From NCBI GenBank assembly GCA_030549495.1, contig JAUIRK010001046.1, forward strand, positions 203,501 to 267,500: DNA of 64,000 nt, read 5' to 3'. Numbering within the stretch: position 1 is the stretch's first letter; each line of letters begins with the position of its first letter. The translations under genes were made by a program, and so were the position numbers. Below, one piece after another: positions 45,166 through 58,500 of the stretch. The notes below the pieces were generated by a model, which did not search any database, was not told the origin of the DNA, and saw only the letters and a list, made by a program, of their open reading frames with translations. The stretch comes from Nectonema munidae (taxonomy: Eukaryota > Nematomorpha > Nectonematoida > Nectonematidae).

Positions 45166-46146
45166 AAATCTGAATTTATTCAAATCTAATCAATTCTTAA
45201 AATCAATCACTTTTTTGATTCATATGATGTTTTAAGTTTATGCCCTTCTAATTTTTTTTATTTTCGCTTTATAATAAAGCATAACAACGTTTATGGTTTA
45301 AAAAATAACGTTTTAAATACGATTTTGTTAAATTATGCTGTCAAAAATATTCAAAACTTAAAAAAATTTGGTATATAAATTATTTATTGTATTGTGACTA
45401 ATTATAATTTCTCTAAAATTACTCTACTATGTCTTTTTCTGACATTAACCGTCATCAGATAAGTAAACTACGATCTTCAATTTTTCCACAAAAATGAATT
45501 AAATTTTTTTTTTTACTTATAATGTCTAGTCTTCACGCTTACGATAGTAGAATTTTATATACACTTATATTTTTATCCATCATAATAATTATTTCTATAA
45601 AATTATTTTTTACACAAACAATTTTGTAAGCATAATATTGCATGTAATTCCTTAATTCAACTCTGAAGGTGTTTAAGAAATCCCTTATTTTGTTTATTAA
45701 AAGTAAAATTAAAGTATCCAGTTAATAAATCTAATTGTTCTCTCACTAATGATTTCTTTCATTCCATTTTCATCTATTCTTATAATTTTAACTAGACATA
45801 CTGATTTACTTCTATGTTTAAGGAATTATTTATAAATAACAATTGATTAGGCATATTTATTCACCTTTTTACATAATTGTCTCATTTTTGTTAAATCTAA
45901 TTGCCCTTGATCAAATTTCTTTTTCGATTTTAAGATTTTTTTTAAATGAACGATATCTATAAATTTATTATAATTATACTTAGAATTTGAAAGAGTAAAG
46001 ATTATAATATTAACAGTATATAATTTTAAATAAAGAGACAATGAAATTTATTTAAAATAATAAATGTAAATAACATAAATAACTAAAATTATTAAAATAT
46101 TTTCCAGTTTATGTTAGAATTACATATTTATGATAGAAAAATAATA
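45166..46146. other. Intergenic AT-rich stretch between POLR2K and TIA1
   Basis: No exon or promoter element could be recognised; the DNA is more than 70% A/T. Together with 44542-45165 this is the shared upstream region of two divergent genes. Confidence 0.45.
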
Positions 46147-46302
46147 GTTAGTTGGTTGGTTGGTTGGAGATATTAATGAAAAGGCTATATGCTCGCATAT
46201 GGTTAATAGAAGTTTTTGTAAATTTGTTTTTAAGAGTTGGAAGCCTTGTGGATCGAACCCCTAAACTTTAACTCTTAAGCTGAGGGGTACACCCTAAATT
46301 CA
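46147..46302 (-). repeat. SINE family A, second copy
   Basis: Shares AAGGCTATATGC, GGTTAATAGAAGTTTTTG, TTTTTAAGAGTTGG, GTGGATCGAACCCCT and GAGGGGTACACCCTAA with 29187-29366. The tail carries a (GGTT)n run at the left. The tRNA-like head is truncated. Confidence 0.8.
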
Positions 46303-46537
46303 TATTTTCAAAATTTTTGAAAATATCATGTATATCAGGGCAGGATAAATAGATCATGGTATATTGGGGGCAAAAACTTTTAAAAATATTTTATAGTATA
46401 GAAAGTTTTAATTCTTTACTAAACGGCAACTTATTCAAATAATTCATTTAGAAAAAAATGTTTTCTTTTTTATAATTGCATAAAATACTATTTAATCTAA
46501 TCTATCTATGTTACCCTATCAACCATTTTATTAAAAA

Positions 46538-46564
46538 ATGGCCTTTATGTATTCCAACGACGTG
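46538..46564 (+). CDS. TIA1: TIA1 exon 1, tentative start
   Basis: Exon 2 has an in-frame stop just upstream and no in-frame ATG, so a start exon is needed. At 46538 an ATG in a favourable AAAAATGG context reads MAFMYSNDV and runs into GTAAAA in phase 0, which fits exon 2. The intron would be 93 bp. No conservation supports these residues, so another upstream exon could be used instead. Confidence 0.5.
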
Positions 46565-49500
46565 GTAAAATGATTTTAAATACTCTTTTATAGAATAAAT
46601 TAATAATATCTTATGTTTTTTTTGTTATTTAATATTAACTTGATGTTATTCTATTAGATTTCGGATGAAGAAGCACAGCATAGGACTTTGTAAGTTTTTT
46701 CCTAACTATAATTTCGAATCTATAGTTTTGTATTTAGGTATGTTGGTAATTTACCTGGAGAAATTCAAGAAAGTTTATTAGTTGCCCTTTTTGGTCAGCT
46801 TGGAAATGTTGTTTCTTGTAAAATAATTCGTGACGTAAGTTTATTTTAATAATATAAATAATTTCCTTTATTCAAATTATAGGCTTTTTTTCCTTTGAAA
46901 AATAAAAATTAGTTATATTTCTATAGACCTATTATAATTAACTACCTTATGTTTTTGAACAAATAGTTATATTTTCCGATTCTTTTCATCTTAACATAGT
47001 ATAAAAGTTTGCAGATTCGGAATTGGTGAATTTAAAGTTATAGGCATTATAGTCTGTATCTAAAAAAATTAAGGAATACGGATCGAGTTCGATTTTTTAA
47101 AAATAAATAAGTTTTTTATTCCAACCCGGAAGTAAACGTCCGTTCAAATATATTAAAAAAATTGGAGTCGTCAGATTTTTGTAAGTAATTAAAGACCGGA
47201 GAGAAGTTTTGTATTTTCACTTCAAATTTTCAATCTTGGTAGTCAATGGAATAACTTCTTTCAAATTCTATTTCCACATAAATTCAAAGAAGAAAGTAGT
47301 TGTATGAATACCACACTCTTCTAGTTTTTTTTCATTTTAACAGAGAACCACGAGCTCCAAACAATGGTTAAAATAACTGTTACTTTAACCCATTAAGTAC
47401 CATAGAAATCAGACGATATTTTTAAAAACGCAAACGATTTATATTCAAAGTCATTGAAAAAAGCAGACGAAGATGAAATTAATTATGTTCCCAAATGGGA
47501 ACATTGGGACTTAATGGGTTAACAATTTTTAAAATAACACTTTCATTTATTTCCTCCGAAAAAGTGTAAAAAGAATAAAAGTTCTAGGGGTTTACCTAGC
47601 GATGTACAGGATTGCAATAAAGGCGGACAACCACATAATCGGCTTTTTAAAAGAAGGGGATATTAAATTAAACACTGCACATAATTAATTTGTTTAACAA
47701 TTTTTTATTAAAGAAAAAGTATAGTTTCATTCATTTAAATTTCACAAAAAAAACTTGCAAATTAAAAACATTTACAGAGAGAGAGAGAGTTTAAAAATAA
47801 AATATATTTATACTTAATTTATTATATTCATATTTTTACTAAAGCGGACCTTGCTTTTAGGGATTTTTTTTAATTCTGTTTTAATCCCTTAAAATTTAAG
47901 CTCTATTTCATTTTGTAAAAACTTAACATTTTTAATTTGAATTGTTACACATCTGTCGGTAACGCATCCAAAAGAAGAATAATCTTCCATAACTGGACAG
48001 ATGGTAGGGAATACAATTATTTTAAATAAGAGTATAAAAATACTCTTATATACCAATTTAAAAAACAACTTGAAAATTGCCAAAATTTGATTTTTAATTT
48101 TTAAACTGTATTTTATTTTGAAATATATTTAAAATTTGACTAGTGAAAAAGAAAAAAAATTAGCACATTTTTTTATTTTCAAGTTAATTGTTGTTTGAAT
48201 TGTATTTATTTTGAATTGGTAAGTAGTAGATAAAAAAATATTTGACTTTCTTATAATTTTTAGAAAAATAGAAAGAGAAAAATTTTCGAGTTATTCATAA
48301 ATGTTATTTTTAATTTCTCTGTAATTGTATGAAGTTAAACCGAGTTTTATATAAAAAAATTATATTTTTATGTTGTTGCTCAAAATAATAGTAACAGGCC
48401 GGATTATTCGAATATCCGTTGAAATTTAAAGCAAGAGCGGATATCAAAAGCTGGATAGGAAAATTTTTTCATCATACACTTTGAAAAGGGATATATTCAA
48501 TGTTAACATGAAATCCAACAATTTTTTGGGTCAGGTGCTATGAACAATCGAGAGAAAACTGAGGAAAGACGCAAATCTTTTCTCCTATATTTTTTTATAT
48601 TATAATTCATATATTTTTGAATAAAAACGCGTCATTACTATATTTATAATTTTTTGTGTCAAATTGAGAGCTCTCTGAATTGATAACGGATACACGACTT
48701 TAACCACCACCTTTACTTTTTTTTTCCTTTCAAATAATTTAATGGGCTATTGATGAGGACGAACGATGAATGAAAGCGATCGACTTCAGGCTTCGTAAGG
48801 ACGTTATCACGACCCCACTGACCGATCTATGGAGTATTTGAGTCCAAAAACAAAAAATACGCCTTAGCAGGTTATTGAGCGTAATCTAGAATGCACGTTT
48901 GGCCTATAAGTGCACATGGATCAAATGTGGTTGAGATATCGCATTTTTAACACTTGTACTTGAAAATAGGATCTCGAAAGTACGTTTTTTATTGTATTAA
49001 ATTAAGTGCTCTGTTACTTTGTTTTTAACAAAACTCATTCTTTTTTTGCTAGCATATTTTTTTTCATTTGCACCATCTTTTATAGAATTATTTTATGGTA
49101 CAGAACTTTCCATATTTCGTTGCATAAAGTCTTTTGTAAGTTTTCACTTGTGATCTTGCAATGGATTTAACTGTGAATTAATTTTCCAAATTATAACAAA
49201 TAATACGTAAATAGAACTTTCATATGATCAATTCACCCCATTGGAATAAAAGTTACTTTTTTTGATAAACGTTTGGTGAACTCTTTCAGGAACAATAGAC
49301 ATTAGTGTCCCATAAAAGTAATACAAAAACGCATTGATAAAGAAAAGCAGGCGATTAGTTTTAGAAAACAAATGCCAGAAAGGGTTAACATATTTTATAC
49401 TTTTTGTATACCTAATTAAAACTAAAGCTTCATTGACTAGAAAACTGTTGCAATTGGTATCATTTTGCTCAAGTAATTTGAGTTAAGTTTGTTCCTATTC

Positions 49501-52500
49501 ATTTTTTTGATAAGTGATTTTAGTTTTCATTTAATTTGAATGTAATTTTAAAATATATTGAAGTTTCAAGAAATGTATTTTCACCACATTGAAGCTTAGT
49601 TAATATCTCTTGTCCGTTTGATGATGTTGTGATCTTGTCTGTTTGATGATCTTGTGATCTTAGTTAATATTTCTTGTCTGTTTCTTTTACGCTCCACCAA
49701 TTATTGTTATGATAATTTTTTTTAAACTCTTTATTTTTACATTTTCTTTTGTATACATTTATTTATTTTACAATGGGCGTAAGTTTTTGTTAAAAAAGTG
49801 CATTGATATTTTAATACCTCAAATTGAAGTTTTTTGATTAAGATATTCAAAATTTTCAATTATAAAATAAACTGATAAAAAAATTCTAAATGACATAAAC
49901 TTGCATGCTTTTATACATATATGTACGTAATTTTTTTTATTTTTGCATCTTTAATTATTTTACTCATTATATATTACTAATTTCACCAAATATTTGACCC
50001 AGTTGTGAAGTTTATTCTTTTTTTTTAGCCCCTATCAGATCCATATTGTTTCATTGAATTTGCCGATCACAAAGCCGCCTTAACCGCACGAACTGCTATG
50101 GATGGTCGTAGCATGCTCGACAAAGTAAGACGATTTTTCTTATTCTTTTAGACGTTTACAACATATAATTGATAATATTCTGCTTTACCCATTTGCTCTC
50201 ATTCTCATTTTTAACCCTCATCCGTACAAGCTGCTACAATTTGTAGTTAATAAAATTTCAATCTACACGTGTTAGCTACATATAAATATTTTGAAGCGAA
50301 TAATCCTTGACGATGTGTATTTGTGTATAGTGAGCATGCACACAATGTTTTATTCCGTGATCTATTATCTATTTGGTAAATTTTCTGTTTTTGTCTTTAT
50401 AGTACAACGTACTACAATTTGTAGTATAGGCGAATTACTGTCGAAACGTATTTATGTATAGTGAATATGCACACAGTGTTTTATTCATAAATTTATTGCC
50501 TGGCGCCAAAACAGGAAATTACCTCTTTAAAAGCAGTAAGCTTCCTTCTTCATCATTATTGTAAAACACAATTCATTCAATTTCCTTGCTTTTCAGACTG
50601 TTTTTTCTCGTTTTTCTTAATTTATTAGAGATACCATTTCACACATTTTGCTGTTTTTTCTTACTTTTCGATGAAAAAATATCAAAGGCAATCGTTTCAA
50701 TTGGCACATGCTTTAATTTCTCTTTATGATGAATCTGATGATGATGAAAGAAACAATTTGGAAAAAACTGATGAAAATGTTTGTGAAGAAGTTATTGAAG
50801 AATCGTTTGAATCTTTGGAAAATAATGAGGAAATAGAATCGAACGAAGGTGATATTGACATGTTTGAAGACAACATCTCTGATTATGATAGTCTGAGTGA
50901 TGTAATTGAAGACGATGAACCCTGTACTACCGCCAATAGCTTTTTCACGAACGAATTTGAAGATGAAGTGTTTATTTTTTGTAATGACGTCAAGTATTCA
51001 AATAGACCACCGCTGGTTAGATCTTTATCAAGAAATATTTTCAATCAAAAGCCAAGACATTTATGTGATCCTAGAAGCAAAGCTGAATCTTTTTTCCTTT
51101 TTTACAATGAAGACATGTTTCTTCATATTACAAGATACACTAATAGAAAAGTTTCTGATGAAGTTAGGAAGTATTTAGTCAAAAATAAAAGAAAAGCTTA
51201 TCCTACTTTCATGAAACAATTTTCTTGTGAAGAAATAAAAGCTTGTTATGGTACTATAATTAGGGCAGCTTCTGATAGAGACAACATGACTTGTTTGCTT
51301 TCTTTATGACAATGTTACAGAAAAATGTATTGGCTTTCCTTTTACCTGAAAATTTTCTCACTGTTGATGAACAGCTTTATGGGTATAGAGGTAAAATACC
51401 CGGAAGAACTTTTATGCCACAAAAACCCAGAAAATATCGAGTAAAAGTATTTTGGTGTTGTGAAGCCAAAAGTGGTTTTTCTCTTTCAGGATACATTTAT
51501 TCCGGCAAAGAAATTGGTAAAGATAAAAACACAGAACGAGCTTCAACAGTTTTACGGTTAGTCAAACCATTTGAGAATAGTGGTAGAGATATAGTAACTG
51601 ACAGGTATTTCACCTCTCACTTCTTGGCTACAGAACTTTTAAAGAAAAACTTGACGCTATTTGGAACAATTAATAAAATAAGAAAAGAAATTCCTGCTTG
51701 CTTAAAATCAGTCAAAAACAAAGACGTCCATACAACCTTAGCTTTGTATGATCATCAAAACAAAATCTCCCTATGCTCATATGTTCCCAAAAAAATAAAA
51801 ATGTATTGATGTTGTCCTCTTCCCATCTTGTCATTGAAATATCAGAGAGGTTAGATAAAAACCTCGTATAATTTTGGATTACAACCAAGGTAAGTATGGA
51901 GTTAACTTGCTTGATTCTATAATTGAAGAGTTTTCTTGTCGAAGAAAAACCAACAGATGGCCAGTTCTCTTAAACTATAACTTTATTGATGTATCATGGA
52001 GTAACGCATTTATTTTAATGAAGAAAAACGATTATTCCCAAAACCGAAGAACTTTTTGAAAAACCTATCTTTTCAACTTGCGTTCGAATTCTCAAGTAAA
52101 AGACTTCAAAGCCAAAGTTTAAGGAAAATTATAAAAGAGGCTAGAATACTTGTCGGATATATAAAAACAACTCCAGCACCTTCTAAAAGAAAAGTAATAA
52201 ATTATTCCAGGCCTTGTAAATATTGTAAAAAGTCATGTCGGAGTGCTTGTGAAGTTTGTGACGCTGCAATTTGTCCCAGTCATAGAATCAAGAAAACTAC
52301 AGAGTTTTGTATTTTTTTGTGAAAAATAGACAATAAATTTATAATTTCATTGAATAAAACTTTGTACAACTTTATGTGATATATATATTTACAAAAATAC
52401 AAAAAAAAAATTATATTCATAAATGTCAACCTTTATAAGTTTGTGAATTTGCTATACTACAAAATGTAGCAGCTTGTACAGAACTGTGTCCAGGTTATAG

Positions 52501-55500
52501 TGTACGGATGAGGGTTAATGCACGCAGACGATTTCATTTTATTCCTTTTCATCCCAGAAAAAGCAGAAGAGATTAACTATTCTGAAATAGAAGTACCCTA
52601 AAATCAAGAAATCATTGGTTTTATTTAATACTGGCGATGGGATGAAATGTGTTTTTTATATCAAATTATTCTGATGCTTACTTTTTTGCTTTTATGCTTA
52701 CTTTCTAGCTGTTTTATGTGGTAATTTGCGTTATAGTTTTGACTTCGTTAATATAAAATACGGGATAACGAATAAAGAATTCGAAAAACACATGTACTCT
52801 TGATAGGTTATCCAGTGGTGCATCTCAGTATTTAAGTAGGGGGGTTTCCAAAATTTATATGAAAACTGGTAAAATGATTAATCTTAAATTTGTCTTTAAT
52901 CGGTTAACGACAAAATTATTCGATGTCTAATGTAAAGCAGAAGCTTTATATTAAAATGCATTAATAAACGCAGACGATTCACATTTTTGTAAAGTTGGCA
53001 ATTTATATCGACTCAGCTCGTTACGTATGTTTTCTTTTTGGACGAATTTTCATTTAATCTAGAGTAAGCAATTTTAATTTTATAATTAGTTGATGACTTA
53101 TTGTGTCTGAAAGGACTAAGATTTTTTTGTAACATTTATTTCAATATATAGTCAAAATCAGAGCGATGTAACAAAAGAAAACATATTCAAAAGCATAAGA
53201 ATGTTGTGTAAGAAGATCAGTATTTTGAGTATTTAAAAAAAAAATATAAAAAATACCACGAAGAACAAAGGTGTTAATCATGAGGCATCTTATTGCACTT
53301 AAAATCTGGATACAGCACTGAAAATTCCTCCTAGGTCAAGTGCTCTTTAGAATTTGATAAATTTAACTTCGTAGTAGACGTCATGTAATTATCACGTAGC
53401 ACACCTCTACTAATCACCTAGTCATTGTTTCTTAAATGATACTTTTTGTGTTTAGGAAATCAAAGTAAATTGGGCGTCATCTCCAGCAGGTTCTGCACCA
53501 AAAGTTGATACAAGTCGTAAGTCTGCCTATATTATTTCCTTAACCCCAGTTTCAACGTCTCTTACAGGGTTGGGGGTTAATTATACACCCTACATCATTT
53601 ATAGCTCAGATGGCGGGATCTACAGGAACATTAGTTATGTCTAAGTTGAATATCTCAAAAGCTATACCACATTATCCTGAAATAGTTTGAAATGTAGCAC
53701 GTGTAGTAACTGTGTCCTCCTCAAAAAACACATAAGAAACAGGATCCATGACTCTACCCTCCTTACAATCGATCTACTGTGAATAAGCAAAGTATGCGAA
53801 TGATGTGACACGTACGAAGCAAGGAGCGAACATGAAGTTTTTTCAAATGAAAGAAATTAGTAAATTCACTGATGCGAATGATAAACGGAAGAGCAATGGT
53901 TGTGCAAACGCTCTTTGCAAACTACACACTCCAATCTGGCGTTCTTTTTACAAACTCTACACCCTGACTTTCACTTTTTTGAAGATGATGTGATTCTGCT
54001 CTTATTTTCACTCTTTTACCAAGTGGTCCGCTCCTTACTATTAATCTTGGGTTTTTGATCAAACTCAAAACAATTGATCTTGTGAACTCTAATTGATCCA
54101 TGTTACCCCCTGTTTCTCGATAAACTTTCCACGAAGCAATTCTCATTATGGAAAAACAATTTATTAGTAATTTTTGGACGTTAATTTCCAACTGCCTGTT
54201 CTAAAAGATCCACTCCTCCCATATGGCGATTATAGGAGTTGATCAAGTGTGGTTGTTTCACATTTATAGTTCTTTGGACCATCTCAATGCATTGGAAACG
54301 GTTCAATGTTTTCGAAATTTGTTTCTAAGTTGACATCTTTATTGTATTTCCATTTCACGGCTAAAATATCACCATCATGAAAAGCACAAAACTCACCTCT
54401 TTTTCCTTTTCTCAAAATCTTATCAGGAAACTTAGTGGCTTGTATCTTTTTACCTTTCAGATATTTCAACAAAGAGTAAGAAATTCAAAAATTGTCGAAG
54501 TAAAAACAATGCTTTGAAGGATCGATATCGCTTTTATCTATCAGCTCACAATTCACTCTTACCTAAACTACTTATCTTTTTTTCGTCTTATCAGCCCCAC
54601 TGTATAAAGTGACTCTAATAGGAAAGCCGGATGTTGTTGCCTACCTAGTTCTTGAACCAAAATCTTACAGGTTTTCCTCGTATAAACATTTTGCAGAAGG
54701 AACGCCCATAATAAGGGTCCATCTGCTCGTCAATGGATAATTCTTTCTCAACACCCCCGAAATAACTCAAAACGTTGTTCATATGAGCATAAAGGGGTTC
54801 AATTTTTGCGGTTTTATCTCCAGCCTTTATGCAAGAATTGTCTGTGAAGTGGAAATACTTTTTGATTGATTCGAAACGATTTCAGGAAATTGAATTTGAA
54901 ACAGGAGGAAAATAATCAATGGGAACAGCTGTTGAAAAAAATATAAATTGAAATGTACATAAATCATATTACTGTCATTGATAATACCATTGTTGCCATT
55001 TGGGAATAAAGTGTGAATAATAAGCTCAAGAAAAACTGGTTGTTTGAAATTTCAAAAATTACATTTTTTGATCATTTGATATGTTTTCTTTTTTTTTAGA
55101 AAAGTTTTTCAAGTTTGATATTTTTTTCATAACTTTTTGATGAAATCAAAAAAACTATCTCAAAAATCAAGAAAAGTTGATTTTTTACATAAAAAAATAT
55201 TTCAATATTTTTTGTGAAATTTCAATTGCGTTTTTCGATTTATAAGTATGTTAGTTTTAATTTTATTTTTTAGATTTCAAAAAAAACATCTTCAAACTTT
55301 ATTAAAATTTACTTTAAAAAAGTTCCATTTGGGAACAATGAGGTCAAATGGGTTAATTAACTAGCAACTATTCACAAACTGATTGGTTTAAAAAATTACT
55401 CATTTGTTGAGCTATTTGACTTATTAATTAATAGACTATAACTTACAGCAATTTAATTCATAAAAAAACAAGCAAGTACATACAAACAAATTAATTATAA

Positions 55501-58500
55501 TCCATTTTAATCTGCACTTTTTAATCTACTTTTGTGAGATCCTAAATGATTTCGATTAAAAATGAAGTGTAAATCATCGAATGTAAATAAATGAGTTGAA
55601 GATTCCACTTATGAATTATAAAAAGGTGGTTGACTAAATTTTTAGTGTTTACCTAATGAGAAACATCTTGGTATTGAAATCAAGCGCCAGCGAATAAAGA
55701 CAGAAAGTCAGTGCGCCCCTTTTCAAAGTTACAGATCTATAATGTGGCTCTTTAAATATTATTTTAATTCAGGTAGAAGTTTTAATGTAGTTGATTGCAA
55801 ACATTAATAACAAACTTCAAACTATTTTAAATAAATTATTTTTTGTCGTATAATTATGAATCTAAAATTGGTATTGAATTTTAAATACAAATTGTTCAAA
55901 TACTAAAGATAATATAAAAAATATATGAGATTCTAAAATAAATATATTTTACACCCAAATTTTGTTTTTTAAAAATTTTGTATTCTTAAAATCCACCCTG
56001 TCCTAGATGTGGGCCACTGATATATTCAAAATATTCTTCATTTTTAAATTGATGCTTTGTTTGCATAATGTCTTTGTTTTAACGTTTAGATCATTATCAC
56101 ATCTTTGTTGGAGATTTAAGTGCTGAAGTTGATACTCAAATGCTGAAAGAAACATTTCAACCGTTTGGACAGATCTCGTATAATCATCATTGCTAGTCTT
56201 TTTCAATTGTATTCTCCTTTTTTATATATAGGGATTGTCGTGTTGTTCGAGACTTGCAAACACTAAAGTCTAAAGGCTACGGTTTTGTTGCCTTTGTGAA
56301 CAAAGAGGTATGAATTACACAGATTTATATAAACCGTTTTTAAAACTCTTCTCTGGTAGATATAACTCATGATTTATTTTTATGGACGCATAAGTAGTAA
56401 GTACTAAATATTTGAAATCTGAACTGTTACACATTACGGGTCCAAAAACTAAGAAATTGGTGTCGGCAAAACACTAAAAATATCGATCCCTAAATTTAAT
56501 CAAAATTGAAATCTTAGAACTTATTTATAACAAAAATGTTTAAATAATTATTAAAATTTCAATATCTAATTTATCGGCTAACTTTTTTTGTAAAGCTTGT
56601 ACAAGCAACAATGGATCCTGGTAAACGTATATACAATTACTTCCATAACCGTTTACTACGACACTGTATATAAGTTGGAGAAAAATTAATCTTTGCAAAT
56701 TTCAGCTTGAAAATTTTTAATTTTAACTATTAAAATATAATCAATAAATATTATTATGCTGAAATAATACTAATTAATCATTTTTATCATTATAACAAAA
56801 AGGTACCTTGGGGTGTTTTCATTGAGAAGGCACAATTGTGCCGCTTGTATCGAACTATGAAGAAAGTAGGCTTGATGCGGGATCGAAGCCAAGACCTTGT
56901 GTTATCGAAACCCACTACCTAACCAATCTTACTCACGGTTTTATATAAACAGTTTCAAAACTACAATTAGGATCAGTATCGGTGATTGCATTGGAATCGC
57001 TACATCCCTACTTTCCACTTTAAAGTGAATCTTGGTTGAATGCATGAATTCGCTAGCAGTAAAGTGAACCTTGCATTTTTTGATTTGTTGCATGTTGATG
57101 ATTGAAAAGCTGTTTCGTATAAGTACAACATAGTGTAAAATGGGAGAAGCATTTTTAACATTTTTAGAAAGTCTTGAATGTAGTTTTTATTTTGACTTAA
57201 AATTCATTTATCTTTCTTTAGTAACTTCAATTTTGAACATGTATCGTTAGATAATAATTTCCCATATTTTATTTCATGTGTTACTTGTTTATATCAAACT
57301 TTGTTTATTCGTTTGAGTGTGTAGTATATGCAAATGTTGCTTCACCAAATTTAGTTACATGACCCATACTGACCAAAACTTTTAGATCTCTGATATAGAA
57401 TATAGTTTAACTTGCGATCATAGTATTTAATATAACATTGAATTCTAAAAAATGCTAAGAGTAAAATTAAATTCATAGGCAATTTGATAATAATCATCAA
57501 TGTTTATATATAAATGCAAAAAAACCATTTTTTGTATCCTTATTTCTTAATTTATGCACGTGAATATTCATCCAACTATTCTTATTTTTCAAATATATAT
57601 ATATGCATTTAATTTCGTGTATTTTCTCAATGTAGGATGCTGAAACAGCGATTAGTGGTATGAACGGACAATTTGTGTCAAGTAGATCCATACGGACAAA
57701 CTGGGCTACGCGAAAGCCACCAGGCTTAGTGGACAAAGCACAGTCAAATGGCTCTACTGCCAAAAAGTTATCATATAACGAAGTTTTCAGTCAGTCCAGC
57801 TCCAAAAATTCCACTGTTTATTGCGGCGGAATCCAAACTGGGTTGACAGGTTCTTAATTTTTATCCTTTGTCCTCAACTAAAAATATCCACTACTTCGCT
57901 TTCCTTGTTTAGACGAATTAATAAAGGATGCATTTGGGCGATTCGGAGCAATCATCGATGTTAGATGTTTTAAAGATAAAGGTTTTGCTTTTATCAAGTA
58001 AGTTATACCTTGCATGCCTTTTCAAATGTTTCGTCTAATGGTGTCTATGCACATGTATACTAAAAATAATGGGAAACAGCTAAGTGCTGAATTGAGTAAA
58101 TTAAGACATCGCTTATAATTATCAGTAGCTGAACTCATTAATACTGTAACTACTTTTCTAATTTGCTATATCAGAGATGGTGCTAAAATTGCTTGGGCTA
58201 ATTAGGTAACTAATGGTGGCTCCTTTTTTTATATTTCATGTAATATCCTTATCAAGTTTGCTAAACATAATGAAATTTTATTTTTTAATCCGAAGAAGAG
58301 GAATTAAAAGTATAGGATAAACAAGCTTTTTAGAAAAACACTTTTCGTCTCAATGATTCTAGTGTCTGTTAAGCTTGAAGTTATGCTGTGTTTCAGGAAA
58401 CTTTTAAAGCTATTTAGAAACATTTATTTTAAGTTGTTCAAATCTACACTCCATGGAGTGAATATCTTATTCTAGGATTAAGTTAAAGATTGCACCCAAT

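Noticed and set aside
54284-54472. Separate host gene on the minus strand
   Set aside because: The residues [14 protein letters not shown] belong to a piggyBac transposase together with neighbouring fragments on the same strand.
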